Shown: positions 45,203 to 53,795 of the stretch, in pieces
Layout: every line of letters starts with the position of its first letter
Numbering within the stretch: the first letter of the stretch is position 1
Source of the DNA: Xaviernesmea oryzae
GTDB lineage: Bacteria > Pseudomonadota > Alphaproteobacteria > Rhizobiales > Rhizobiaceae
DNA: 64,000 bases
Direction: 5' to 3'
Assembly: GCF_900109605.1 (NCBI RefSeq)
Contig: NZ_FOAM01000010.1
Coordinates: 62,001 to 126,000 of the forward strand
The notes under the pieces: model-generated
Seen by the model: the letters and a program-made list of their open reading frames with translations, nothing else
Told to the model about the DNA's origin: nothing
The model's database searches: none
Translations under genes and position numbers: made by a program

Positions 45203-45567
45203 GCGCGCCTCCTTGAAACGCCGTTTCGTTCCTGGTTCTAGGAACGGACGTCCACGCCAATGGTTCAAGCCGCCCTGTCCCGGATTTGAGACCGGCGGCG
45301 CCGGTGCAACGACCGGCACAGCATGAGTTAGGGGGCGATCGTGACAAATGGAAGTCTGTTTATTCTTACATTTGCGTAATCCGATGGAGCCTACCATCGT
45401 CGGCGCGGCGGCACCCGGCTTCAGGCGGAGGCTGGAAACCATATCGGCGAAAACGCCACGCTGACGGCAGGCATGGCCGTGCTTGTGCGGCAAGGCGCAT
45501 TGTTTTCGCCGTCGAGTCGCCTTATCTGGAAAGCGGACATCACGAAGCATCCCTTGGGGAGAGACGC
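45203..45567. other. Divergent intergenic region DUF2076 / clpP paralogue
   Basis: 365 bases with the promoters of both genes presumed. An AT-richer patch around 45330-45385 is the best place for them. No gene, repeat or hairpin recognised. Confidence 0.45.
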
Positions 45568-46149
45568 ATGAACGAAGACGACGACGACAAGAAGACGGAG
45601 TTGCCGCTGGGCAAGGAAACCGAGGCGAACCTGTTCAAGTCTCGTTCGATCTTCATCTATGGCGGGATTACGCAGGATCTGGCGCAAAAAGTCTGCTCGC
45701 AGCTGATGGCGTTGGCCGCCGCCGGCGATGACGACATCAGGATTTTCGTCAATTCGCCCGGCGGCCACGTCGAATCGGGCGACAGCATTCACGACATGAT
45801 CAAGTTCGTGAAGCCGAAGGTTTGGGTCATCGGCACCGGTTGGGTCGCCTCTGCGGGCGCGCTGATCTATGTTTCCGTGCCGAAGGAGCGCCGGATCTGC
45901 CTGCCGAACACCCGCTTCCTGCTGCATCAACCGTCTGGCGGCACGCGCGGCATGGTCTCCGATATCGAGATCCAGGCACGTGAAATCATCAAGATGAACG
46001 AGCGGCTGATCAAGATCTTCTCCAAGGCCACCGGCCAGCCGGAAGAAAAGATCGCCAAGGACATCGATCGCGACTACTGGCTCTCGGCCGAAGACGCCGT
46101 GGGTTATGGATTGGTCTCGCGCATTGTCACCAATGTTGCCGATATTTGA
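45568..46149 (+). CDS. ClpP-family serine protease (paralogue)
   Basis: A 193-residue ClpP-like protease. The triad can be placed at the serine of [11 protein letters not shown], the histidine of FLLHQPSGG and the aspartate near [15 protein letters not shown]. The chain lacks the methionine after the active serine (ASMG becomes ASAG), and the N-terminus is acidic ([12 protein letters not shown]), so it is a divergent paralogue rather than the main ClpP. Rhizobia carry several ClpP copies. No clpX or clpA adjoins. GGGGAG precedes the ATG; a frame open to 45286 is not used. Confidence 0.88.
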   Translation: MNEDDDDKKTELPLGKETEANLFKSRSIFIYGGITQDLAQKVCSQLMALAAAGDDDIRIFVNSPGGHVESGDSIHDMIKFVKPKVWVIGTGWVASAGALIYVSVPKERRICLPNTRFLLHQPSGGTRGMVSDIEIQAREIIKMNERLIKIFSKATGQPEEKIAKDIDRDYWLSAEDAVGYGLVSRIVTNVADI

Positions 46150-46170
46150 AGCCTCGCGCTTCTGACATCG

Positions 46171-46204
46171 AAGGCCCTGCCTAGTGACCGGCGGGGCCTT
46201 TTTC
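46171..46204 (+). terminator. Rho-independent terminator after the clpP paralogue
   Basis: Stem AAGGCCCTGCC / GGCGGGGCCTT (11 bp, one wobble) with an eight-base loop, followed by TTTC, 21 bases after the stop. Confidence 0.85.
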
Positions 46205-46220
46205 ATGTCTGGCTCCATGA

Positions 46221-46634
46221 TCAGCCGTGGCTGGTGGCCAATAGCGGGTATTCCGACAGGGCTTGGTCCATGGCCACGAGCCGCAAGCCCTCAATGGCGC
46301 ATTGGGCGAGCAGCAGACGATCGAACGGATCGCGCGTCGGTGGCTCGGGCTGGACGTGAAACAGCGCATGGCTGGCTTGAACGGGCATGATTGTCATGCC
46401 CAGACGCGCAATCATGTCGGGCAGAGTGTCAATTGGCACACCGAAGCCAAGCTTGCCGAGCCGAACCTTTATTGCCATTTCCCACAGCGTCGCTGCGCTG
46501 ATGAATGTCTTGTTCGGTTCCGTGAAGCGGCCGGCTGACAGGGGCTCAAGAAGGACTTGAATCGTGGCTGGTAGTCGGTTCGTTGAATCCATCAAGATCG
46601 CAATGAAGATCTGCGTGTCGAGAAGCAGCCTCAT
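46221..46634 (-). CDS. PIN-domain toxin (VapC-like)
   Basis: A 137-residue PIN ribonuclease. Acidic residues appear in MRLLLDTQIF (D6), AATLWEMAIK (E), RDPFDRLLLAQ (D) and VAMDQAL (D), the four-point PIN site. It likely cleaves tRNA or mRNA when its antitoxin is degraded. The start overlaps the antitoxin stop by four bases. Unlike the module at 37.3-38.1 kb, both genes here are intact. Confidence 0.85.
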   Translation of the reverse strand: MRLLLDTQIFIAILMDSTNRLPATIQVLLEPLSAGRFTEPNKTFISAATLWEMAIKVRLGKLGFGVPIDTLPDMIARLGMTIMPVQASHALFHVQPEPPTRDPFDRLLLAQCAIEGLRLVAMDQALSEYPLLATSHG

Positions 46635-46921
46635 TTTTCGCCTTCAAGCGCCGGCAGTGGCGTGATCAGAAAATCCACGGGGAGCGGATCGTCGAAATCT
46701 TCGGCAACGTAGGTGAAGATGCTATCGATCCCCTTTTCCCGCTTGTAGGCGCGAAACGCCTCCAGGCCTGGCATCGATCCGGTTTCGGTCGTCTTCTCCG
46801 GCGGCACGAGCTCGATGACGGGTTTTCCGTCAAGCGTCAGCGTGATGCGCTCGCCCGCTTCCACGCGGCGCGCAAGCTCTCGCAATTGGCCCTCGGCCTC
46901 GATCAGCGGCAGGATGGTCAT
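46631..46921 (-). CDS. Phd/YefM-type antitoxin
   Basis: A 96-residue antitoxin. The N-terminus (LIEAEGQLRELARRVEAGERITLTLDGKPVIELVPP) is a Phd-type DNA-binding fold, and the rest (AFRAYKREKGIDSIFTYVAEDFDDPLP) is the flexible toxin-binding part. An ATG at 46921 is used; ATGs at 46933 and 46963 lie upstream and no ribosome site clearly favours one. It precedes and overlaps the PIN toxin. Confidence 0.82.
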   Translation of the reverse strand: MTILPLIEAEGQLRELARRVEAGERITLTLDGKPVIELVPPEKTTETGSMPGLEAFRAYKREKGIDSIFTYVAEDFDDPLPVDFLITPLPALEGEK

Positions 46922-47053
46922 GGAAATTATCATAGCGCGCCGGCCGCCTGCTGGCAAAGCCATGAACCCTTTGCGCGGATGCGATCCGCGCGGTCGCTGC
47001 CGAATTTCACGGCAAGGCTTGCCCTTTATTTCGGCGGTCGTTATAGAGGACGC

Positions 47054-47179
47054 ATGACGAACAACGACGTGACAGAGATGCGCCAGAGCCAGCCGGAACG
47101 CGACAGCGTCCGCCAGCGCGCCCGTGCCTTCACGTCTCTTCTTCTTCTCGGCCTTACGCGCGGTTGCCGGGTTCTTTGA
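47054..47179 (+). CDS. Leucine-rich leader peptide of leuA
   Basis: A 41-codon open frame, MTNNDVTEMRQ onward, ending FTSLLLLGLTRGCRVL, 163 bases before leuA. Six of the last thirteen codons encode leucine, mostly CTT, which is unlike the CTG/CTC-rich genes around it. GAGGA lies three bases before the ATG. Its tail can pair with a downstream segment that has a second partner (separate entry). This fits a leucine attenuation leader. I have no homologue to compare. Confidence 0.65.
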   Translation: MTNNDVTEMRQSQPERDSVRQRARAFTSLLLLGLTRGCRVL

Positions 47180-47219
47180 AGGAGCGCCCGGCAGCCGAAA
47201 AGCCCGCCGGCACAGCTCC
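47162..47219 (+). promoter_or_regulatory. Candidate leu attenuator with mutually exclusive stems
   Basis: GGTTGCCGGG (47162-47171, inside the leader frame) can pair with CCCGGCAGCC (47187-47196). The same region, as GGAGC-CCGGC (47181-47192), can instead pair with GCCGG-GCTCC (47206-47219). A ribosome stalled on the Leu codons (47138-47155) would block the first stem and free the second. There is no oligo-T tail, so it may act on Rho access or translation rather than by a classical terminator. Confidence 0.5.
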
Positions 47220-47342
47220 TTGCAATCCGTCCAATTTATAAGCCATAGAACGCCATCGGCGTCGCCTTGTCGCTTACTTTCTGCCGAGATCGGGGAGTGG
47301 CCATGCGCGAAGCCTGGTCGTCAGACGAAGAGAACCCGAGAG

Positions 47343-49046
47343 ATGATCGTCAAGACCCACCCCGTGAAGCAGGGCATGCCCGATGCCGCGCGCAAATATC
47401 GGCCTTATCCGCCGGTGGCCCTGCCGGACCGTACCTGGCCCTCCAAGATCATCGACAAGGCACCGATCTGGTGCTCCGTCGATCTGCGTGACGGCAACCA
47501 GTCGCTGGTCGATCCCATGGGGCACGACCGCAAGGCCCGCATGTTCCAGCTGCTGTTGGACATGGGCTTCAAGGAAATCGAGATCGGTTTCCCCTCCGCC
47601 TCACAGACCGACTTCGACTTTGCCCGCTGGTGCGTGGAAGAGGGGCATGTCGGCAAGGACGTCTCCCTGCAGGTGCTGGTCCAGTGCCGGCCCGAACTGA
47701 TCACCCGCACATTCGAGGCGCTGGAGGGCGCGCACCGGCCGATCGTGCATTTCTACAATTCCACCAGCGAGCTGCAGCGCCGCGTGGTGTTCGGCAAGGA
47801 TGTCGCCGGCATCAAGCAGATCGCCACCGACGCAGCCAAGATGATCGCCGACATGGCGGCTAAGGCCGGAGGCGGCTACCGCTTCGAATATTCGCCCGAG
47901 AGCTTCACCGGGACCGAGCTGGAGGTGGCGCTGGAGATCTGCAACGCGGTCGTCGAGATCATCAAGCCGACGGCCGACAACAAGCTGATCCTCAATTTGC
48001 CCTCGACGGTCGAAATGTCGACGCCGAACATCTATGCCGACCAGATCGAATGGATGTGCCGCAACATCGACAATCGCGAGAACGTGCTGATTTCGCTGCA
48101 CCCCCACAATGATCGCGGGACGGGCGTGGCGGCGGCCGAACTCGGCCTGATGGCCGGCGCCGACCGCATCGAAGGAACGCTCTTCGGCAATGGCGAGCGC
48201 ACGGGCAATGTCGATGTCGTGGCCCTGGCGCTGAACATGTATACGCAGGGCGTTGATCCCAAACTGGATTGCTCCGACATCGTGCGCATGCGCGAGGTCT
48301 ATGAATATTCCAACCAGATGGTCATTCCCGAGCGCCATCCTTATGTCGGCGAGCTGGTCTACACCGCCTTCTCCGGCTCGCATCAGGATGCGATCAACAA
48401 GGGTATGAAGGCGATCAAGACCGCCAATCACACCTTGTGGGAAGTGCCCTATCTGCCGATCGACCCGCAGGATGTCGGCCGCTCCTACGAGGCGATCATC
48501 CGCATCAATTCGCAGTCCGGCAAGGGTGGCATCGCCTATATCCTGCAGGAGGATTACGGCATCAACCTGCCGCGCAACCTGCAGGTGGAATTCCGCGAAG
48601 ACATTCAGCGCATCACCGATGAAGGCGGCAAGGAACTGCCGTCGAAGGCGATCCATGCTCGCTTCCTCGAGCGCTATGTCGAGCAGCCCGGCGCGCGCCT
48701 GCGCTTTGTCGAGCACCACACCTATCCCGCCGGCACCGAGCATCCAGGCCAGCGCGTGGTTGCGGCTGAAATCATCGACCGCGGCGAAACAAAGCAGATC
48801 GAGGGCAAGGGTAACGGCCCGATCGACGGCTTCGTCAATGCGCTGTCGATTTATCTCGGCATTCCCATGTCAGTGGCCGATTATTCCGAACATTCGCTCC
48901 AGCACGGATCGAACGCCTCGGCCATCGCGTATGTCGAGCTGGAACACCCTGAGGGCAAGCTCTTCGGCGTCGGCATCAACACCAACATCGTCGCCGCCTC
49001 GCTGGAGGCGATTGTGTCGGCGGCCAATCGGGTGATCGGGAACTGA
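47343..49046 (+). CDS. leuA: 2-isopropylmalate synthase
   Basis: A 567-residue enzyme that makes 2-isopropylmalate from ketoisovalerate and acetyl-CoA, the first step of leucine synthesis. The TIM-barrel domain has SVDLRDGNQSLVDPM and the metal HxH in SLHPHNDRGTGVAAAEL with NGERTGNVD. The C-terminal regulatory domain (NALSIYLGIPMSVADYSEHSL) senses leucine. It is the long, yeast-type LeuA. The ATG at 47343 fits homologues; the leader peptide above implies transcript-level control as well as feedback. Confidence 0.95.
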   Translation: MIVKTHPVKQGMPDAARKYRPYPPVALPDRTWPSKIIDKAPIWCSVDLRDGNQSLVDPMGHDRKARMFQLLLDMGFKEIEIGFPSASQTDFDFARWCVEEGHVGKDVSLQVLVQCRPELITRTFEALEGAHRPIVHFYNSTSELQRRVVFGKDVAGIKQIATDAAKMIADMAAKAGGGYRFEYSPESFTGTELEVALEICNAVVEIIKPTADNKLILNLPSTVEMSTPNIYADQIEWMCRNIDNRENVLISLHPHNDRGTGVAAAELGLMAGADRIEGTLFGNGERTGNVDVVALALNMYTQGVDPKLDCSDIVRMREVYEYSNQMVIPERHPYVGELVYTAFSGSHQDAINKGMKAIKTANHTLWEVPYLPIDPQDVGRSYEAIIRINSQSGKGGIAYILQEDYGINLPRNLQVEFREDIQRITDEGGKELPSKAIHARFLERYVEQPGARLRFVEHHTYPAGTEHPGQRVVAAEIIDRGETKQIEGKGNGPIDGFVNALSIYLGIPMSVADYSEHSLQHGSNASAIAYVELEHPEGKLFGVGINTNIVAASLEAIVSAANRVIGN

Positions 49047-49058
49047 GTGAGACAGTGG

Positions 49059-49088
49059 GGCAGGGCGAACACCCTGCCTCTCTTCATT
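49059..49088 (+). terminator. Terminator after leuA
   Basis: Stem GGCAGGG / CCCTGCC with a six-base loop, 13 bases after the leuA stop, followed by a T-rich tract TCTCTTCATTTT. Confidence 0.75.
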
Positions 49089-49122
49089 TTGGTCTCTTAA
49101 TCCTAGTCGGACTGACGCTGCC

Positions 49123-50010
49123 TCACGTCCGTTCGGCAAGCTCTTCGGCCAGGCCGCGCAGATTGGCGTCGGAAGAAGGGCCGATCAAGGCGTGGGTGAT
49201 GCCGCCGGAGGTCCAGGAGAGCATGGCGAGATTGTCACGCATCGTTTCCGCAAGTGTTCCGGCGCTGTCGCTCGTGGCGGCCAGCGGCGCCTTCATCAGA
49301 CAGAGAGCGACGACGTCGCCATCGCCATTGCGATACAGCAGGGTGGCTGCAGGCTTGCCTTCTGCCACGATCAGCCGTCCGCCTTCGAGCGTGAGCTGGC
49401 GATCTGCGAGATCGGGCAGGGCGAAGCCGATGCCGGCTCCTTGCGAGAGCCAGGCAACCAACCGGTCCGGCTCGGTTGCGGTCATCTCCACCAGATGGCC
49501 CTGCTGGCGGGTGTGAATGCGATAGGCGTCGATCATGTCGTCACGCCAGTTGCGCGCGGGTGCCAAGCTCTCGGGCGGAAGCTCGTCATTCATCGTGCGG
49601 CCGATCAGAAACCCCGTCGAGCCACCGATCAGCACCAGCGCTACGCCGCCGCATAGAAACCGCGGCCAAAGCTTCACGCGCTTCGGCTTCGCCATCGTGG
49701 TGGCAACACGCTCCTGCGCAGGCATGCTCTGTTCGGCGCCGTTGCGCATCTGGCGGACGAGAGAGAGAGGCAAGGGATCGCTCAGCATGGTCTCGAACGC
49801 GGCCTGTCCTGCCTCGCCGCCGGCCTTCAGGCGCTGATAGAGGCGGCGTGCCTCATCGTCGCTCTCGACCAGGCGCTCCAATTCGCGTCGTTCCACCTCA
49901 TCCACTTCTCCGTCGATCAGAGCGGACAGACGCAAAACAAGGGTTGAACCAGTGGCGTGGGGCAAGGAATCAGGCTCGTTTCTCAAAAGTCTTCGTCTCT
50001 TGGGCAGCAA
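49123..50010 (-). CDS. Anti-sigma factor
   Basis: About 295 residues with one membrane span (near residues 118-140, FLCGGVALVLIGGSTGFLIG). The cytosolic part (LSALIDGEVDEVERRELERLVESDDEARRLYQRL) has the shape of an anti-sigma domain but lacks the zinc-binding HxxxCxxC motif. The extracytosolic part is a mixed alpha/beta domain. The first codons overlap the end of the sigma gene by 41 bases, so the true start may be further in; no ribosome site decides. It should hold the adjacent sigma factor at the membrane. Confidence 0.78.
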   Translation of the reverse strand: MLPKRRRLLRNEPDSLPHATGSTLVLRLSALIDGEVDEVERRELERLVESDDEARRLYQRLKAGGEAGQAAFETMLSDPLPLSLVRQMRNGAEQSMPAQERVATTMAKPKRVKLWPRFLCGGVALVLIGGSTGFLIGRTMNDELPPESLAPARNWRDDMIDAYRIHTRQQGHLVEMTATEPDRLVAWLSQGAGIGFALPDLADRQLTLEGGRLIVAEGKPAATLLYRNGDGDVVALCLMKAPLAATSDSAGTLAETMRDNLAMLSWTSGGITHALIGPSSDANLRGLAEELAERT

Positions 50011-50413
50011 AGGACATGCGCGCCTCCGCCACCTGGCGCATCACCGCCTCATGCGGAATGCCGAGAATATCGGCTGCGACCTCATAGCTGAATTTCTCGA
50101 CATTGACGAGCAGGAAGGCAGCTGAGGAGCCGCTTGGCAGCGGAATGATCCGGGCTGCCGCTTCGATCGATTGGCTCTCCGGCGCCAGCACCAGGCTTTC
50201 TTGACGCAGGGCACGCATCAGCCTGTAGACCCAGGCATCGAGCCTGATATCGGCGGCCGGTTGCCCATGGGCGAGCGCGCGCAGGCTGACGGCACCGACC
50301 ATTTCGTCTGCTGCCTTGGCGCTGGGACACAGCGTCATGGCAAAGCGCCGCAGCCGCGGCAGAAGCGCCACGAGATCCTTCATGAAATTTTGCGAGTCCG
50401 CTGCTGGATGCAT
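49970..50413 (-). CDS. Small ECF-type sigma factor
   Basis: A 147-residue sigma-70-family protein with only regions 2 and 4. Region 2 spans LVALLPRLRRFAMTLCPSAKAADEMV and LDAWVYRLMRALRQES; region 4 is AFLLVNVEKFSYEVAADILGIPHEAVMRQVAEAR. It is shorter than most ECF factors and the -10-binding motif is weakly conserved. GGAAAG precedes the ATG. Paired and overlapping with the anti-sigma factor. The signal it answers is unknown. Confidence 0.82.
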   Translation of the reverse strand: MHPAADSQNFMKDLVALLPRLRRFAMTLCPSAKAADEMVGAVSLRALAHGQPAADIRLDAWVYRLMRALRQESLVLAPESQSIEAAARIIPLPSGSSAAFLLVNVEKFSYEVAADILGIPHEAVMRQVAEARMSFAAQETKTFEKRA

Positions 50414-50696
50414 TGCTTTCCAACCATCGGTTCAGTGATCGCCTGGCCAAAAACCGCTCACCTTGGCGGCAGGGCCATGTCGATCCGGTTTCACCACAGG
50501 CGATCGATGCTGATCGGTGACTGCCTGTCTTCAAACGGGAGGCTTCGTATCAGGCTGGATGCCGGCGGCATCCGGTCAAACGCAAAATGGCGCACGAAGC
50601 AGTCTAGAGATTCTCTCTAGCATAAAAGCGGGCGGATCGCCATCGCCGGTGCCAGCATGATGCACGCGCGAATTGAGAGATGCGGTAGGCTGCCTG

Positions 50697-51599
50697 TTAG
50701 AATTCGTCCGTCTGCGCCAGTTGAAGGCTGCGTCCGTCAGCGGCGAGCTGGAAGCGTTCGCGCCGGCAAAGCCATTGTCCAGGGCTGCCATTAATGGAAA
50801 ACAGGTTGAATCCGGCTGGCGGCTTGTGCCCGCCCACCCCTTGAGAAGCCGAGGCGATGCCGACGACCGGCACCGGGCGGATCTGGCCGCGCAGCTGATA
50901 GACGGTGTTCAAATGTGTGTGACCATGCAACACCAGCTCCGCGCCGCCAGAGGAGATCACGGCGCCGAAGCGGCGGATCCCGATCATCCGCTTGTGCATG
51001 GAGGTCGCACCACGGATCGGCGGGTGATGGATCATCACCACCCGGAAGAGGCCGGCCTCGCCTGCGGCGCGCAGGAGATTGACCGTCTCGCGCGCCTGCC
51101 GCCGGCCGAAATAGCCGCTGGCAGCGAAAGGCGGCGTTGCCACCGCTGTCGAGCAGCCAATCAGCGCGACATTTCCGCGGATGCGCAAATAGGGGAAACA
51201 GTGGAAATCCTCATTCCAACTCTCCGGCGCCCGCTCGCCGCGCATGAACGGATACCAAGCTTTGACCGACTTTTCATAGGCGCCGGGGACATAGGCATCG
51301 TGATTGCCGGGAATGATCGAAATATGCTCCGGCGACCCGGCGGCGGTCAGCCAGGTTTTGACGGCCTCGATTTCGCGCGAGGATGCGAGATTGACGAGAT
51401 CCCCCGTGATCGCCAGATGATCGGCGCCGGCCGCCTCCACCGCATCCATCAAGACCTCCAGCGTGTCGCTGACCATGTGCTTGCGGCGATTGCGGTGCCA
51501 GTTGACGAAGCCGGTGATACGCTTTGACGCGAGTTCGCGCAGCGAAAGATCTGGCAGCGGACCGAGATGGACGTCGGAAATATGGGCGAGCTTGAACAT
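50697..51599 (-). CDS. Metallophosphoesterase
   Basis: A 300-residue calcineurin-like phosphoesterase. All metal-site motifs are present in order: HISDVHLG (DxH), AITGDLVN (GD), IIPGNHDAY (GNHD), VMIHHPP and LVLHGHTHLN (GHTH). No signal peptide or membrane segment. Relatives act on cyclic nucleotides, diphosphates or phospholipid precursors; the substrate here is not evident. Stands alone on its strand. Confidence 0.9.
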   Translation of the reverse strand: MFKLAHISDVHLGPLPDLSLRELASKRITGFVNWHRNRRKHMVSDTLEVLMDAVEAAGADHLAITGDLVNLASSREIEAVKTWLTAAGSPEHISIIPGNHDAYVPGAYEKSVKAWYPFMRGERAPESWNEDFHCFPYLRIRGNVALIGCSTAVATPPFAASGYFGRRQARETVNLLRAAGEAGLFRVVMIHHPPIRGATSMHKRMIGIRRFGAVISSGGAELVLHGHTHLNTVYQLRGQIRPVPVVGIASASQGVGGHKPPAGFNLFSINGSPGQWLCRRERFQLAADGRSLQLAQTDEF

Positions 51600-51805
51600 G
51601 CGCTTTACCTAGCGCTCGACCTCGTCAAAGAAAACCGGCTGGCCTGGATTTTGGCGAAATTGGGATCAGCCATGCGATATTGCCGAAACTGGCTTGTTCC
51701 CGCTGTGGCGAACGCGTCCGTGCGCAGCCCGACTTCTCGTAGCGAATGCGTCACGATGGATCATCTCACCGACGAGCGCTAGGCTCCTTGTAGTACGCCT
51801 GCTTC

Positions 51806-52786
51806 TTAGCCCAGGCTCTCCCGCCCATGCGGACTGTCCAGATCCAGAACCGGGCCAAGAGGGACGATCCGCGTCGGGTTGATCGTCGGATGGCTCATAT
51901 AATAGTGCCGCTTGATATGATCGAAGACCACGGTCTCCTTCACGCCCGGAACCTGGTAGAGATCTTTCAGATAGGCCTGCAGGTGCGGATAGTCGGCGAT
52001 GCGGCGGATGTTGCATTTGAAATGGCCGACATAGACGGCATCGAACCGCACCAGCGTGGTGAAGAGCCGCCAATCGGCTTCCGTCAGGTGAGCGCCCATC
52101 AAATAGCGCCGGGTCGACAGTCGGGTCTCCAACTCGTCAAGCATGGCAAACAGCGCCGTGACGGCCTCTTCATAGGCATCTTGTCGCGTGGCAAAGCCGG
52201 CCTTGTAGACGCCATTGTTGACCGCGTCATAGATACGCGCATTCAGTGCGTCGATCTCGCTGCGCAGATCCTGCGGATAGAGGTCGAGCGTCGAGCCGGT
52301 CAGCCCGTCGAAGGCGGTGTTGAACATGCGGATGATCTCGGCTGATTCATTGGAAACGATCCGGCCCAGCTGCTTGTCCCAAAGCACCGGCACGGTGACC
52401 CGGCCGGTAAAGGACGGATCGGCCTTGACATAGAGGTCGGCTAGCGTTTCCGCCCCGAAGAGGGGATCAGCCGTGCCGCCATCGCGGTTCTTGAATTCCC
52501 AGCCGCGCTCCAGCATCAAAGGGTCAACCACGGCAAGCGAGATCATCGCGTCCAGGCCCTTCAGTCGGCGCACGATCAGCGTGCGATGGGCCCAGGGGCA
52601 GGCATAGGATACGACAAGATGGTAGCGGCCGGCTTCTGCCGCAAAGCCACCTTCGCCACTGGGGCCGGCGCTGCCATCGGCCGTCACCCAGTTGCGAAAG
52701 CGCGACTCCTGGCGCTTGAAGCGGCCCTCGGTCTTGTCCGTGTCGTACCAGACATCCTTCCATACCCCCTCCACCAGCATGCCCAT
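51806..52786 (-). CDS. yqjG: Glutathionyl-hydroquinone reductase (YqjG/PcpF type)
   Basis: A 326-residue xi-class glutathione transferase that reduces glutathionyl-hydroquinones. The catalytic cysteine is in SYACPWAHRTLI. The N-terminal thioredoxin fold (to about residue 155) includes VLWDKQLGRIVSNESAEIIRMFN, and the helical domain has RRYLMGAHLTEADWRLFTTLVRFDAVY. FKCNIRRIADYPHL is a family hallmark. Cytosolic. Confidence 0.93.
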   Translation of the reverse strand: MGMLVEGVWKDVWYDTDKTEGRFKRQESRFRNWVTADGSAGPSGEGGFAAEAGRYHLVVSYACPWAHRTLIVRRLKGLDAMISLAVVDPLMLERGWEFKNRDGGTADPLFGAETLADLYVKADPSFTGRVTVPVLWDKQLGRIVSNESAEIIRMFNTAFDGLTGSTLDLYPQDLRSEIDALNARIYDAVNNGVYKAGFATRQDAYEEAVTALFAMLDELETRLSTRRYLMGAHLTEADWRLFTTLVRFDAVYVGHFKCNIRRIADYPHLQAYLKDLYQVPGVKETVVFDHIKRHYYMSHPTINPTRIVPLGPVLDLDSPHGRESLG

Positions 52787-53083
52787 GGTCGTGCCTCCTG
52801 CCGTTTCGCTGCCGCTTTCCGTTAGAGATAAGGGTTTTGTGCGACAGGCATAGGTCCTTCCCGTTGAACACTGCGTTTCTGCTTGACGCAGCTCGCAGTT
52901 CTGCTATCCGGCAAAGGAGGCGGCCCTGTGCTGCCGAGCCGATCATCTTTCTCAAAACGGATATCTAGCCCTTGTATCCTGCAGGACGCTCGCGACGACG
53001 CTGACGATCCCACATGCCAAACCCGAAAGGGTGGCATGGTCTCGCTCGTTTGTTTGCCGGCCACAGTCTTGCCAGGTTGCCTG

Positions 53084-53593
53084 ATGTTCCAGAAAAAGCA
53101 TGACCTCGTCTATCTCACCGAAGACGCCACCCATGATGCCGCGATCGATCTGATCAACCGGGAAGCCTTCGGCCCCGGACGCTTCACCCGGGCTGCCGCG
53201 CGCATCCGGGAGCAGGGGCCGCATGATCGGAGCCTCTCCTTCGTCTGCGCCGACGATGGCGAGACGATCGCCTCCGTCAGGATGACGCCCGTGAGCGCGG
53301 GCGAGGTCAGGGGGCATCTGCTCGGCCCGCTCGCGGTGCGGCCGTCGCACAAGAACAGAGGCATCGGCCGCGAACTGGTCCGCATTGCGGTGGAAGCGGC
53401 GCGGCGCAAGGGCTCGCAAGGGGTGATTCTCGTCGGCGATCCGCCATATTATGGGCCGCTCGGCTTCCAGCCCGTAGCCTATGGCAGCCTCATTTTCCCA
53501 GGTCCTGTCGATCTCGCCCGCATTCTCGTCGTGCCAATGGTGGACGATATCGACCGGCTTTTGCATGGTGTCATCGCCTGGCGCCCGGCGTGA
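53084..53593 (+). CDS. GNAT-family N-acetyltransferase (YhbS-like)
   Basis: A 169-residue acetyltransferase. Motif A is LLGPLAVRPSHKNRGIGRELVRIAVE with HKNRGIG as acetyl-CoA loop; VILVGDPPYYGPLGFQP is typical of the YhbS group. The ATG at 53084 fits the fold start; the frame is open upstream but without support. Followed by a terminator at 53719. Confidence 0.83.
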   Translation: MFQKKHDLVYLTEDATHDAAIDLINREAFGPGRFTRAAARIREQGPHDRSLSFVCADDGETIASVRMTPVSAGEVRGHLLGPLAVRPSHKNRGIGRELVRIAVEAARRKGSQGVILVGDPPYYGPLGFQPVAYGSLIFPGPVDLARILVVPMVDDIDRLLHGVIAWRPA

Positions 53594-53718
53594 TCCCTGC
53601 ATGATTTGCGTGCCGCCTAATCTTTGGCCGGCAAATCAGATCAACTGCCCAGAGAATAAGCAGGCGCAGGGGTTAAGACCTTGTCTCTCCAATCATTTTT
53701 TCGTGAGTGGAATTGACG

Positions 53719-53745
53719 GCTGACGGTTTTCCGTTAGCTTTTCAT
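53719..53745 (+). terminator. Terminator after the YhbS-like gene
   Basis: Stem GCTGACGG / CCGTTAGC (8 bp, one wobble) with a TTTT loop and a T-rich tail TTTTCATT. It is 126 bases past the stop. Confidence 0.65.
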
Positions 53746-53795
53746 TTATCTTAAACCTTTGGCTCGGTTCGTCTCAGCGCGGAAAGTGGTGGGAG

